16,357 nucleotides of DNA from positions 1 through 16,357 of the forward strand of contig JAAEQP010000769.1 in the NCBI GenBank assembly GCA_024231375.1, in the 5' to 3' direction. Source of the DNA: a bacterium. GTDB taxonomy: Bacteria > Hydrogenedentota > Hydrogenedentia > Hydrogenedentiales > SLHB01. Positions 7,598 to 15,403 of this stretch are shown one piece after another (positions within the stretch are counted from its first letter, which is position 1; each line of letters opens with the position of its first letter). The notes below the pieces were generated by a model. The model saw nothing but the letters and a program-made list of their open reading frames with translations. It was not told the origin of the DNA and searched no databases. The position numbers and the translations under genes were made by a program.

Positions 7598-9280
7598 CTA
7601 CTCGGCGGCGGGTGGATCTCCCTGATGCCAGTTGCGGCCCGTGGCACGCTCAAGCGAAGCGTTGGCCACGGCGTAATCGCGCAGAGACTGCACGAGGGAC
7701 GTCTGCGCGGACGTGAGGGCCAGCTCCGCGTCGAGCGTCTCGGACTGGGTGCCGACGCCTTCCTTGAAGCGCAATTCCGCGAGGCGAAGGCCCTCCTGAG
7801 CCAAGTCCACCGTTCCCCGGTCGCTCTTGATCTTCGCCATGGCGTCCTGGATTTGGATGTACGCCTGGTTCACGTCCAGTTCTACGATCTGTTGTAGGTC
7901 CTGGAGCTGGTGCTCCAGACTCGCCAACTGGGCTCGCGCCTGCTCCACGTCGTACTTGCGCCGGTTGCCGCTGAAGATCTCCCATTCGCCGCCGATGCCG
8001 AAGGTCCAGCCGTCGGCGATGGTAGGTCCGCCCTTGTAGGTGTTCTCGTACTGAATGCTGCCACCCAACTGGGGTTTGTACTGACCGATGGCGCGTTTCA
8101 CGCCCTGCTCGGACGCCAGGATGGCCTTTTCAAGGGCCAGGATTTCCGGCCGATGGCTCATGGCGTGGGCCACATGCGCGGCTGCGGTCGTCGAATCGGG
8201 TTTCCATTCCAACTTCGGCGCCACATCAATGGGTGTGCTTTGGGGCAATGCCAGGATGCGCCGCAGGTTGGTCAGGGCCAGTTTCTGGGCGTTCCGGGCC
8301 TCCACGAGCGTGGCCTGGCGGTTGCCAAGTTCGGTCCGCGCCCGCAACACCTCGAAATTGCTGATCATGCCCACGTCGAACATCTGCTCGGCGTCCGCCA
8401 GGTTCCGCTTGAACGACCGCACGCTGTCCTTGGCCACGTCCACCAGCGACTTCGTCAGCAGGGCGTCGTAGTAGCTCTGTTTGGTGGCGTACTCGAGTTC
8501 GGCGAGCGTCGCCGAACGCTGCCACTCCTGCGAGTCGCGCAGGTGTTTGGCAGCCCGGATGGCGGCCCGAATCTGGCCGCCCGCATAGAGCACCTGAGTC
8601 ACGGAGAACTGGTCGATGCGCAGATCGTCGTCCGGCATCATGTCTTCCTGGCTGTAGACGTACTCCTCGATGAACCTGTTGAGAGCGTACGAAGTCACCA
8701 AGCTCTTCGACAGGTCGTTCACCGTGGTCGCCAAGGTGCCCAGCGGGTCGCCGCTGCTGAGAATCCCGCCGAGAAGGTTGCCGCCGCCTCCAAGGCCGCC
8801 GCCGCTGCCGCCAAGTAACCCTCCGCTGCCTCCTCCGAGACCGCTGCTCCCTCCCATGCTCCCCGAACTGAAGGAACTGACCAGATCCATATACTTGTTC
8901 GTTTCCGGTGTGTTGAGCTCCATGTGGGTGAACGTAATCGACCCTCTGGCATGGGGGAGCATTTCGGCGCGGGCCTGGCCGATCTTCGTCCGCGCCACCA
9001 CGACTTCGTCCTCGGCGACAAGGACTTGAGCGTTGCGTGTCAGTGCCATTTGAACGCATTGGCGCACATCGTACAGCTGCACGTCGCCTACGGGCGCCTC
9101 GTCAGGAGCAGGGTGGCTCTCCAGGTGGGCCTCGATGGCTTCGACGGCCTTCAGCAACTCAGGAGCGGTCTGGGAGAGGTCCCATGGCCGGTCAGCGCCG
9201 GCTTTCGCGCCATCCGCCGGCTCTTCGCCTCCGGCCACCAGGGAAAAACACGCGATCAACGCCAGAATCGTCCGCTTCAT
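7598..9280 (-). CDS. TolC-family outer-membrane channel protein
   Basis: This 560-residue protein has a signal peptide (MKRTILALIACFSLVAGGEE) and two outer-membrane-efflux repeats. The first starts at about 68 (LYDVRQCVQMALTRNAQVLVAEDEVVVARTKIGQARAEMLP). The second follows at about 330-550 with long amphipathic helices (AHAMSHRPEILALEKAILASE..., LQDLQQIVELDVNQAYIQIQDA, RFKEGVGTQSETLDAELALTSAQTSL). Members trimerise into a barrel and periplasmic tunnel that exports proteins, drugs or polysaccharides with an inner-membrane pump. The first extracellular loop is greatly enlarged: between strand SITFTHMEL (114-122) and strand QFSVTQVLYAG (about 224-234) lie some 100 residues, including a Gly/Ser-rich run at 135-178. 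The usual loop is a few tens of residues at most. The start is the ATG at 9278-9280, with AGAGGT upstream. No adaptor or pump gene lies beside it, so its partner is elsewhere. Confidence 0.93.
   Translation of the reverse strand: MKRTILALIACFSLVAGGEEPADGAKAGADRPWDLSQTAPELLKAVEAIEAHLESHPAPDEAPVGDVQLYDVRQCVQMALTRNAQVLVAEDEVVVARTKIGQARAEMLPHARGSITFTHMELNTPETNKYMDLVSSFSSGSMGGSSGLGGGSGGLLGGSGGGLGGGGNLLGGILSSGDPLGTLATTVNDLSKSLVTSYALNRFIEEYVYSQEDMMPDDDLRIDQFSVTQVLYAGGQIRAAIRAAKHLRDSQEWQRSATLAELEYATKQSYYDALLTKSLVDVAKDSVRSFKRNLADAEQMFDVGMISNFEVLRARTELGNRQATLVEARNAQKLALTNLRRILALPQSTPIDVAPKLEWKPDSTTAAAHVAHAMSHRPEILALEKAILASEQGVKRAIGQYKPQLGGSIQYENTYKGGPTIADGWTFGIGGEWEIFSGNRRKYDVEQARAQLASLEHQLQDLQQIVELDVNQAYIQIQDAMAKIKSDRGTVDLAQEGLRLAELRFKEGVGTQSETLDAELALTSAQTSLVQSLRDYAVANASLERATGRNWHQGDPPAAE
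8747..8878 (-). repeat. Low-complexity Gly/Ser-coding tract inside the TolC-like gene
   Basis: This stretch encodes residues 135-178 of the TolC-like protein and is built of imperfect GGS, GGG and GGLLGGS units with a few Leu and Ser. On the plus strand it shows as irregular repeats of ccgccg, cctcc and gctgcc. It is in frame and probably length-variable through slippage. Confidence 0.75.
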
Positions 9281-9351
9281 GGGGTATACCTCTGTTCTTC
9301 TCGCCCTGCCGGGCGGTGACGCTATACAGACCACATCATGATAGTCTACAT

Positions 9352-9372
9352 CCGCCGTCCAATCAACGGCGG
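9352..9372 (-). terminator. Hairpin that holds the helicase stop codon in its loop
   Basis: Arms CCGCCGT (9352-9358) and ACGGCGG (9366-9372) form a perfect seven-base stem around a seven-base loop that contains the helicase TGA (9363-9365). It may protect or terminate the helicase transcript. The 82-bp gap down to the TolC-like gene also has a five-base hairpin at 9302-9315 and only weak promoter-like matches. Confidence 0.4.
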
Positions 9373-11441
9373 CCGCCGCGCTTCCGGGAGGCGCGCTTCT
9401 TGGGTTTCGGATCGTCCTCGCCCAACGCCTCCTCCACCATGTCCCGGGCCGCGCGCACACGCTGTGAAATCAGTTCGGTGGGGATTTCCTCCAGGAAACG
9501 GCTGGGCTTGGTCATCCGCTTCTTCCCGTACCGGTCGCGGGAGAGCGACTCGAATAGCGTGACATGACGTTTGCCCCGCGTGAGCGCCACGTAGAACAGC
9601 CGCCGCTCTTCCTCGATCCCTCCGTCGCGCACGCTTCTCTCGTGGGGGATGATGCCCTCCTCCGCGCCCACAATGAATACGAAGGGGAATTCGAGTCCTT
9701 TGGCGCTGTGAACCGTCATGAGCGACACGCCCTTCTTGTTCTTGTCTTTGCGGCTCCGCCGATCCTCGTCGTTCACCAGCGAGCTTTCGTCCAGAAACCC
9801 GGACAGGGACGGGCTGGCCGCACGCTCCTGATAGTCCGTAATGGCGTCGAGAAGCGCTTCCACGTTGCCCCAACGATTCTCGAATTGGGCGGTCGACTTG
9901 CACGTGCGCAACAGTTCGCCTCGGTAGCCGATGGTCTCGGTCAGTGCATGGACGGTCTCAATCAAGTCTCCGTTGCAGGATCGGAACCGGTGGCGGAAAT
10001 CGTTGATGACGCCGAGGAACGCCCGGATGCCGGCCTTGGTGTTCGCGGCCGTGCCGTCGTGATCCATCATGGAGGCCAAGGCCTTTCCAACAGAGTGTCC
10101 TTCGGCGAGGCACCGTTCATGCACCCGGTGAAGCGTAGTGTCGCCGATTCCGCGCCGCGGAACGTTCACGACCCGCAGGAAGGATGCCTCGTCGCGGGGG
10201 TTTGCGATCAGCTTCAGGTAGGCGAGAATATCCTTCACCTCGGCACGGTCGAAGAACTCCTGTCCTCCGACGACCACGTACGGAATCCCCGCCTGCCGGA
10301 GCCCGATCTCGAAGGCCCGCGATTGCAGGTTCGACCGGTAAAGGATGGCGAAATCCTTGTGAGGCGCGCCGGTCTTGGTGCGGATGTGTTGGAGCCAGGC
10401 CACGGCTTCCTTGGACTCCTGGTCCTCGTCGCCCACGATGAACCGGTCGATGTTCCGCCCTTTGCCCAACTGACTCCAGAGGTTCTTCTCGCGCCGTTGG
10501 GTGTTGTTGGCAATCACCTGGTTGGCCGCGTTCAGAATGGTCTCCGTGGAACGGTAGTTCTGCTCGAGCTTGACGATCTTCGCCTCGGGGAAATCCTTCT
10601 CGAAGTTCAGGATATTGCGCACGTCGGCCCCCCGCCAACTGTAGATCGATTGGTCGTCGTCGCCCACCACGCACAGGTTGCGGTGTTTGCCCGCCAGCGT
10701 CATGAGTAACTCGTACTGGACCTGATTCGTGTCCTGATACTCGTCGACCATGATGTATTGGAACCGCTTCCGATAGCGGGCCAGAATCCGGGGATGCTCT
10801 TTCCACAGCCGGAGGACCAGCAGCAGAAGATCGTCGAAATCCACCGTGTTGGCGGCACGCAGGGCCGACTGATACCGGTCGTAGATCTCGGGCAACCACT
10901 TCTCGTATTTCTCTTTGGTGGCCTGACGTTTCTTGTCCGCCTCGGCGTTCGCCGATGCCGCCGCGTTCGGCGGAGCACCGCCACTCTTCATCATGCCGAT
11001 CTGGCTGAGGAACATGTCCGGGTCGAAGCTCTCCTTGACCCCATCGATGTCCTGCAGGCTCCGGCGCAGCAGGGTTCGGCAGTCGCCCTCGGAACAGATG
11101 GTGAAGTTTCGCCGGTATCCCACATGCTCGATCTCCTTGCGCAGCACGCGCAAACAGAACGAGTGGAACGTGGATAGCACCACCTCGCCTGCCGTCTCCT
11201 TGCCGACAAGAGATGCCACGCGTTCGCGCATTTCCTCGGCGGCCTTGTTCGTGAAAGTGACCCCGAGTATCTCGCCGGGGTCCGCCACCCTCTCAACAAT
11301 GAGGTGCGCGATCCGGGTTGTGATGACGCGCGTCTTGCCGCTGCCGGCCCCGGCCAGGACCAGCACGGGCCCTTCCGTCTGACGTACGGCATCCTGCTGC
11401 TGCGGATTGAGACTGTTGACAAGTTTGGAAATTCGAGACAT
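9363..11441 (-). CDS. uvrD: UvrD/PcrA-family superfamily 1 3'-5' DNA helicase
   Basis: This 692-residue ATP-driven helicase acts in nucleotide excision and mismatch repair and in clearing stalled replication or RecA filaments. All SF1A motifs are visible: the Q-motif LNPQQQDAV (11-19), Walker A GAGSGKT (31-37), motif II VDEYQDT (232-238), motif III GDDDQSIYSWRGAD (260-273), the LEQNYRST arginine motif, motif V TVHSAKGLEFPFVFIVG, and motif VI EERRLFYVALTRGKRHV ending near 627. The length is close to UvrD and PcrA (about 720) and Rep (about 670). Residues 152-180 are an Ala/Lys-rich stretch in the 1B subdomain. The last 14 residues (KPKKRASRKRGGRR) form a strongly basic tail that may bind DNA or RNA polymerase, as the PcrA/UvrD C-terminus does. 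The start is the ATG at 11439-11441; the ribosome site is weak (GAAAG). It has its own promoter at 11484-11512. Orthology to uvrD rather than pcrA or rep is not settled by sequence alone. Confidence 0.96.
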   Translation of the reverse strand: MSRISKLVNSLNPQQQDAVRQTEGPVLVLAGAGSGKTRVITTRIAHLIVERVADPGEILGVTFTNKAAEEMRERVASLVGKETAGEVVLSTFHSFCLRVLRKEIEHVGYRRNFTICSEGDCRTLLRRSLQDIDGVKESFDPDMFLSQIGMMKSGGAPPNAAASANAEADKKRQATKEKYEKWLPEIYDRYQSALRAANTVDFDDLLLLVLRLWKEHPRILARYRKRFQYIMVDEYQDTNQVQYELLMTLAGKHRNLCVVGDDDQSIYSWRGADVRNILNFEKDFPEAKIVKLEQNYRSTETILNAANQVIANNTQRREKNLWSQLGKGRNIDRFIVGDEDQESKEAVAWLQHIRTKTGAPHKDFAILYRSNLQSRAFEIGLRQAGIPYVVVGGQEFFDRAEVKDILAYLKLIANPRDEASFLRVVNVPRRGIGDTTLHRVHERCLAEGHSVGKALASMMDHDGTAANTKAGIRAFLGVINDFRHRFRSCNGDLIETVHALTETIGYRGELLRTCKSTAQFENRWGNVEALLDAITDYQERAASPSLSGFLDESSLVNDEDRRSRKDKNKKGVSLMTVHSAKGLEFPFVFIVGAEEGIIPHERSVRDGGIEEERRLFYVALTRGKRHVTLFESLSRDRYGKKRMTKPSRFLEEIPTELISQRVRAARDMVEEALGEDDPKPKKRASRKRGGRR

Positions 11442-11483
11442 TGAGGCTTTCTAACTTCGTGGTGTCCACGCCGAAGGCGCGCG

Positions 11484-11512
11484 ATTGTAGCAAGTGTTGA
11501 CGGTTTCGTCCA
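11484..11512 (-). promoter_or_regulatory. Sigma70-type promoter for the helicase gene
   Basis: On the minus strand -35 TGGACG (11507-11512; four of six) is followed after a 17-base spacer by -10 TACAAT (11484-11489; five of six), with an extended -10 TGC just before it. The predicted start near 11477 gives a leader of about 36 bases. A short hairpin (CGCC-TTC-GGCG, 11469-11479) covers the predicted start. This is the best promoter in the window. Confidence 0.7.
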
Positions 11513-11561
11513 GGACGGGGCGGGACCGGTTCCGGAAAGGGGCGCCGTCGCATCGACGAGC

Positions 11562-11590
11562 CACGAGCCCCGCGCGCCGCGGGGCCCGTG
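11562..11590 (-). terminator. GC-rich terminator-like hairpin after the mannosidase gene
   Basis: The stem has CACG plus GCCCCGCG (11562-11565 and 11567-11574) pairing with CGCGGGGC plus CGTG (11578-11585 and 11587-11590). It contains one A-C mismatch and a three-base loop. It begins 28 bases past the mannosidase stop and lies upstream of the helicase promoter, so it separates the two units. No U-tract follows. Confidence 0.62.
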
Positions 11591-11617
11591 TGTCGAATCG
11601 TCGTCGAAACGGTCCGT

Positions 11618-14600
11618 CTAGAACGTCACCTTGAACGTGCGAATCTCGTACGGTTTCACGTAGAACCGCACGCTGGCGCCCTTCACCTTCACGGCCTCGT
11701 CGTTCTCTTCCATGAGATCGCATTCCGTGACGGTCTTTGGCGTCTTGCCGAAGGTGATGGCCACATCGCCCCGCTGGCCATAGGCTTCGTAGCACCGCAC
11801 GATCAGCGCGCGCGAGTCTTCGTGCTTCTTCACGGCGTCGATAACCACGTTCTCGGCATCCACCGAGGCAAACGCGCCCGCGGCAGGCAAACTGCCCTTG
11901 CCCGCGGTCGCTGGCTGCGCCACGAGCGGCGCGTTCAACTCCGCGCCCTCCTGAACCACGCCGTTGCGCCAGTCCCAGGCATGGGGATACAGCGAGTAGA
12001 CGAACTCGTGCTCGCCTTCGTCGGCTTTCGGGTCGGGTTCGACCGGCGACCGCAGCAGCGACAAGCGCATCACGTTGTCGTGGATGTCGTACCCGTACTT
12101 GCAGTCGTTCATAAGACTCACGCCGAAGTCGCCTTCCGAAAGGTCGGCCCACCGTTGCGCCGGCACCTCGAACCGCCCCCGGTCGAAGGCGGTGTTGTGG
12201 TGCGTGGCCCGGTCGATGGTGGCGTACTGAATCTCATAGGTGGCGTTCGTCGACCGCACGTCCACGGGGAACGCCGCCTTGAGCAGTACATGCTTTTCCC
12301 ACCAGTCGACCTTGGTCACGAAATCCAGACGCGGCGAACCGGCGTGCATGGTGACGTCCTGGGCGATGGTGCTCTTGCCGTTCTTGCGCACGACGCGGAC
12401 CACGGCCCGAACCGGACCTTCCTCCACCACCGTGATGGATTCGGGCGCCTCGAATTCCCACATCTTCTCCTCGAAGTTGTGGTCAATGTCCCACGCGTCG
12501 TTGCTGTGCGGACGGTCCTCGAAGATCTGGAGCATGTTGCCCCGTTCGCCCTTGGCCAGAATCTCGCGACGCTCCGTCTTGTCGTATGCCGAGGTCAGGT
12601 CGCCCTTGGCGTTGAACTTCACGCGCAGGCAGTCGTTCTCCATGCCCTTGGCCGAAGCCTTGAGCGAACCGCCGGACACATCCGCGCCCTGTCCCGCGAT
12701 CAACCGGAACACGGCGTACCCCAAAGGCGGCACGTCGCGGGCCTCGATGAGGAGCTTGCCGTCGGCCGTCTTCTGGCACGGTACCGGCACGCCCGAGGCG
12801 TCCAGCACGTGGAACGCGCCCTTCGGCAACGCGACATCGACTTCGACCGGGTCCGTACGGACCCACGACAGGGTGTTGAACACGACGATGGGTGTTCCCT
12901 TGCCCGAGGTGTCGATACGGCCCGCCAAGTGGTTCAGCGAGACATCCACTACGCCGCCCGCCAGTTCGCGTGCGCGTCCGTAGTCGCGCTCCGTGTCCTG
13001 GTAGACCTCGGTGATGGACGAACCGGGTAGAATGTCGTGGAACTGGTTGAGAAGCACCAGCTTCCACGCGTCGTACAGACTCTCGTGGTCGTACTTGCCG
13101 CCATGCACGAGCGCCAGGCTGTTGAGGAACTCCGCGTCGCGCACGAGCAACTCGCACTTTCGGTTGTGCCGCTTCGTGCGGGCTTGGGACGTCTGACAGC
13201 CACGGTGAAACTCAAGGTACAGTTCGCCGTTCCACACCGGCAGTTCCTCAAAGGGCACCTGGTCGGCCATCCGGTCGACGCTGTCCTGGAATGTGCTGAA
13301 TTTGCACTTGGGCACGCCCACGATGTTGGACAGGCGCTTGGCCCGCTCGATCATATCCATGGTCGGACCGCCGCCGCCGTCACCATACCCGATGGCGTAG
13401 GGCAGTTCGTCCACCTTCTCTTTCTGCTTGAACTGGTCCCAGTGGGAGATGGCATCGGGCACCGTCATCATGCCGTTGTAGTTCATGGGCGGCATGAGGC
13501 CACGGATGCGCGATCCGTCAGCGCCTTCCCATTGGAACAGGCTGTAGGGGAAGTCGGTGAACCGGCCCCAGGAGATCTTCGTGGTAACGAACGTGTCGAT
13601 CTGAGCCTTCTTCAGGATCTGGGGGAAGGCCCAGGTGTAACCGAAGGCATCCGGCAGCCACACGGTTCGGGAGTGAACGCCGAATTCCTTGCGGAAGAAC
13701 CGGTTTCCGTACATCACCTGGCGGATGAGGGCCTCGCCGGAAGGCACGTTGCAGTCGCTCTCCACCCACATGGCGCCCATGGGTTCCCACTGCCCGGTCT
13801 TGGCGTGCTGCTTGATGCGCTTGTACAGCTCCGGGTAGTCCTCCTTCAGCCAATCGTACTGCACGGCCTGGCTGGCCATAAAGATGAACTCGGGATACTG
13901 CTCCAGCAGCGACAGGACCGTCGAGAACGTGCGCGCGCACTTGCGGTGCGTCTCGCGGAGGGGCCACAGCCACGCGCTGTCGATGTGAGACTGGCCCATG
14001 ATGGCCAGTTCGCCCACGCCGTAGCTCTGGGCGAAGTCCTTGAGGCCGGTGCGAAGAAGACGCTGGCCCTTCTTGATGGAAGCGAAGTACGCCTCGTCAT
14101 CCTTGCGGCTGAGATCCACGGTCTTGATGGCGTTGCCGACCAGGTCCAGCAACTGCCGGGCAGGCGCGTAGTTGTCTTTCATCTCGGCGAGGACTTCCAG
14201 GACGACCTTGCAGTCCCAGTAGAAGTCCCACACAAGCATGTTTTTGACGGCGATGTCGGCGTATTCAAAATTGTGATAGTCGTCGAACCGGACGCTGGGC
14301 ACGCCTTCGAGGGCGATGTCGTAGGTTTCGCCGCCCTTGGCGTTCGTGGCGAGTACTGCTTCGTCGTGGTTCCGGTCGAATCCCTGGGCCGGTTCGCCGT
14401 TCACATACCCCACGGCTTCGCCGCCGGGGCGGATGAGGGCGACGACCTTCTGGCCGGCCATCTCCTTGGGGATGCGGGCCTTCATGCGGAACCACGTGGT
14501 CTGGTCGAAGCCACCCCACCGCCCGAACATCTCGAAGGGCTTCCAGCCCGACTTCGGCATGCGTTCGGGACCTTTGTCCAACCCCGTCACACATGCCTTC

Positions 14601-14707
14601 AGCCCCGTCATGGGCCGCCGCATCGTGTAGATGGTCTCCCGGATCTCGCGGAGGCGTACCTCCCACTGATGTGCCTCGATCTTCCGCTCTTGCTCGAAAT
14701 TCGCCAT
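11618..14707 (-). CDS. GH38 alpha-mannosidase (class II, MAN2C1-like)
   Basis: This 1029-residue glycoside hydrolase releases alpha-linked mannose with retention of configuration, using a zinc ion. Zinc ligands and active-site residues are all present: HIDSAWLWP with His241 and Asp243, the nucleophile Asp353 in WLPDAFGYTW, and His557 in NQFHDILPGSSITE. WVESDCNVPSGEALIRQ (314-330), YGDGGGGPTMDM (441-452) and GELYLEFHRGCQTSQARTKR (494-513) are typical of the cytosolic MAN2C1-type branch. The N-terminal 230 residues and the C-terminal beta-sandwich complete the usual length of about 1000. No signal peptide is seen, so it probably acts on imported or internal mannosides. The start is the ATG at 14705-14707, preceded by GAAGGGA; an in-frame ATG at 14818 is rejected as it overlaps the upstream gene. 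It is probably co-transcribed with the small membrane protein 61 bases upstream. Confidence 0.95.
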   Translation of the reverse strand: MANFEQERKIEAHQWEVRLREIRETIYTMRRPMTGLKACVTGLDKGPERMPKSGWKPFEMFGRWGGFDQTTWFRMKARIPKEMAGQKVVALIRPGGEAVGYVNGEPAQGFDRNHDEAVLATNAKGGETYDIALEGVPSVRFDDYHNFEYADIAVKNMLVWDFYWDCKVVLEVLAEMKDNYAPARQLLDLVGNAIKTVDLSRKDDEAYFASIKKGQRLLRTGLKDFAQSYGVGELAIMGQSHIDSAWLWPLRETHRKCARTFSTVLSLLEQYPEFIFMASQAVQYDWLKEDYPELYKRIKQHAKTGQWEPMGAMWVESDCNVPSGEALIRQVMYGNRFFRKEFGVHSRTVWLPDAFGYTWAFPQILKKAQIDTFVTTKISWGRFTDFPYSLFQWEGADGSRIRGLMPPMNYNGMMTVPDAISHWDQFKQKEKVDELPYAIGYGDGGGGPTMDMIERAKRLSNIVGVPKCKFSTFQDSVDRMADQVPFEELPVWNGELYLEFHRGCQTSQARTKRHNRKCELLVRDAEFLNSLALVHGGKYDHESLYDAWKLVLLNQFHDILPGSSITEVYQDTERDYGRARELAGGVVDVSLNHLAGRIDTSGKGTPIVVFNTLSWVRTDPVEVDVALPKGAFHVLDASGVPVPCQKTADGKLLIEARDVPPLGYAVFRLIAGQGADVSGGSLKASAKGMENDCLRVKFNAKGDLTSAYDKTERREILAKGERGNMLQIFEDRPHSNDAWDIDHNFEEKMWEFEAPESITVVEEGPVRAVVRVVRKNGKSTIAQDVTMHAGSPRLDFVTKVDWWEKHVLLKAAFPVDVRSTNATYEIQYATIDRATHHNTAFDRGRFEVPAQRWADLSEGDFGVSLMNDCKYGYDIHDNVMRLSLLRSPVEPDPKADEGEHEFVYSLYPHAWDWRNGVVQEGAELNAPLVAQPATAGKGSLPAAGAFASVDAENVVIDAVKKHEDSRALIVRCYEAYGQRGDVAITFGKTPKTVTECDLMEENDEAVKVKGASVRFYVKPYEIRTFKVTF

Positions 14708-14768
14708 GGAGCAGGTCCCTTCTCGTTGTCGCCAGCGTGTTGTCCGAATCACCGCAGGTAGTGCGGCG

Positions 14769-15110
14769 CTACTTGATCCTCTCCGCCACGACCCCGTCGA
14801 TGACGAGCCGTGTTCCATCCCAATACCCGGCGCGTATCCGCCCTATCACGGAGACCTCAATAACGCGGTCCTCGACCGTGAACGTTCCCGGAATGCCATC
14901 GGGCGCGCGCTTCTCGTGAACAATCCGCAGGTTGGCGGCGTCGGAGAACGACACCGTCAGTCCGTCCCACAACCAATCGGTCCCGGCAAGGCCCGCCGCC
15001 GTGGGCGGCAACGGATCGAATGAATCCGATCCGGCCATGAACCAGACGAGCAGCCCTGCCGACAAGGCCAGGACTCCGAGCACGATGATCGGAATCGTCT
15101 TCTTGCGCAC
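14769..15110 (-). CDS. Small membrane-anchored protein, unknown function
   Basis: I do not recognise this protein. It would be 113 residues from a GTG at 15108-15110, giving MRKKTIPIIVLGVLAL, a classic positively charged membrane anchor or signal. After the helix come a short Pro-rich linker and about 70 residues with alternating hydrophobic positions (GTDWLWDGLTVSFSD..., FTVEDRVIEVSVIG, GTRLVIDGVVAERI) that suggest a small beta-barrel or sandwich outside the cytoplasm. An alternative ATG at 15173 adds 21 residues (MSGHGPAG...) before the anchor; neither start has a good ribosome site, and I prefer GTG for its cleaner N-terminus. It is the first gene after the putative promoter at 15231-15260 and lies 61 bases before the mannosidase. 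Confidence is moderate for the gene, low for the exact start. Confidence 0.68.
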   Translation of the reverse strand: MRKKTIPIIVLGVLALSAGLLVWFMAGSDSFDPLPPTAAGLAGTDWLWDGLTVSFSDAANLRIVHEKRAPDGIPGTFTVEDRVIEVSVIGRIRAGYWDGTRLVIDGVVAERIK

Positions 15111-15198
15111 GTCAAGCGAGATCCCATGGTTCGGTGAGAAACGCTGTACACCGGCTGGCCCGTGTCCGGACATCCCGCGGGAGGGCGCCCACGACGGT

Positions 15199-15225
15199 TT
15201 CCACGGGCCTTGCGGCCCGTTGGAA
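15199..15225 (-). promoter_or_regulatory. Leader stem-loop with GCAA tetraloop
   Basis: On the minus strand TTCC+ACGGGCC pairs with GGCCCGT+GGAA around a GCAA loop, giving eleven base pairs with one bulged A opposite nothing (15221). GCAA is a GNRA-type loop, very stable in RNA. It begins at the predicted transcription start of the promoter at 15231-15260, so the transcript would open with this hairpin. It may protect the mRNA 5' end or take part in control of the membrane protein and mannosidase genes. Confidence 0.5.
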
Positions 15226-15230
15226 CGGAG

Positions 15231-15260
15231 ATCTTAACCATTCCCGCGCGGGAATTCCAA
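15231..15260 (-). promoter_or_regulatory. Putative promoter of the membrane protein/mannosidase unit
   Basis: On the minus strand TTGGAA (15255-15260; four of six for -35) and TAAGAT (15231-15236; four of six for -10) are 18 bases apart. The spacer is almost filled by the perfect palindrome at 15240-15255. The predicted start is near 15224. No equally good promoter was seen on the plus strand for the histidine kinase; TTGCTA with a poor -10 occurs near 15328. Confidence 0.45.
15240..15255. promoter_or_regulatory. Perfect 16-bp palindrome, candidate operator
   Basis: ATTCCCGC followed directly by GCGGGAAT is its own reverse complement over 16 bases. It sits between the two divergent genes and within the spacer of the putative leftward promoter, as expected for a dimeric regulator that blocks or, MerR-like, reshapes the promoter. 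A related but shorter repeat, ATTCC-CGC-GGAAT, occurs at 3723-3735 upstream of the pseudopilin gene. Confidence 0.5.
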
Positions 15261-15403
15261 TCGGCCCGAGGTCCCGGTTGCCGACGCCGTTCCCCGGGCC
15301 CTCCGACGACGGCCAGGGCCCGCCTTGCTACGGTACCGGCGAATCCCGTAGCCTGTGGAGGCGCGTGTCTCCCCGGCCGGTCCCCGACGAGAAGGAGAAA
15401 TTC

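Noticed and set aside
8747..8878. Tandem repeat or CRISPR-like array
   Set aside because: The repeats are irregular, in frame, and encode a Gly/Ser-rich loop; there are no constant repeat units with unique spacers.
9564..10709. Plus-strand open frame of 381 codons
   Set aside because: Antisense to the helicase, in which all SF1 motifs are read on the minus strand.
11588..13030. Plus-strand open frame of 480 codons
   Set aside because: Antisense shadow of the mannosidase C-terminal half, with the same biased composition and no ribosome site tied to a plausible N-terminus.
13037..14761. Long plus-strand open frame of 574 codons
   Set aside because: It lies wholly antisense to the GH38 mannosidase, whose catalytic motifs are intact. 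High GC creates long antisense frames; its protein is rich in His, Val, Gly and Arg with no recognisable domain.
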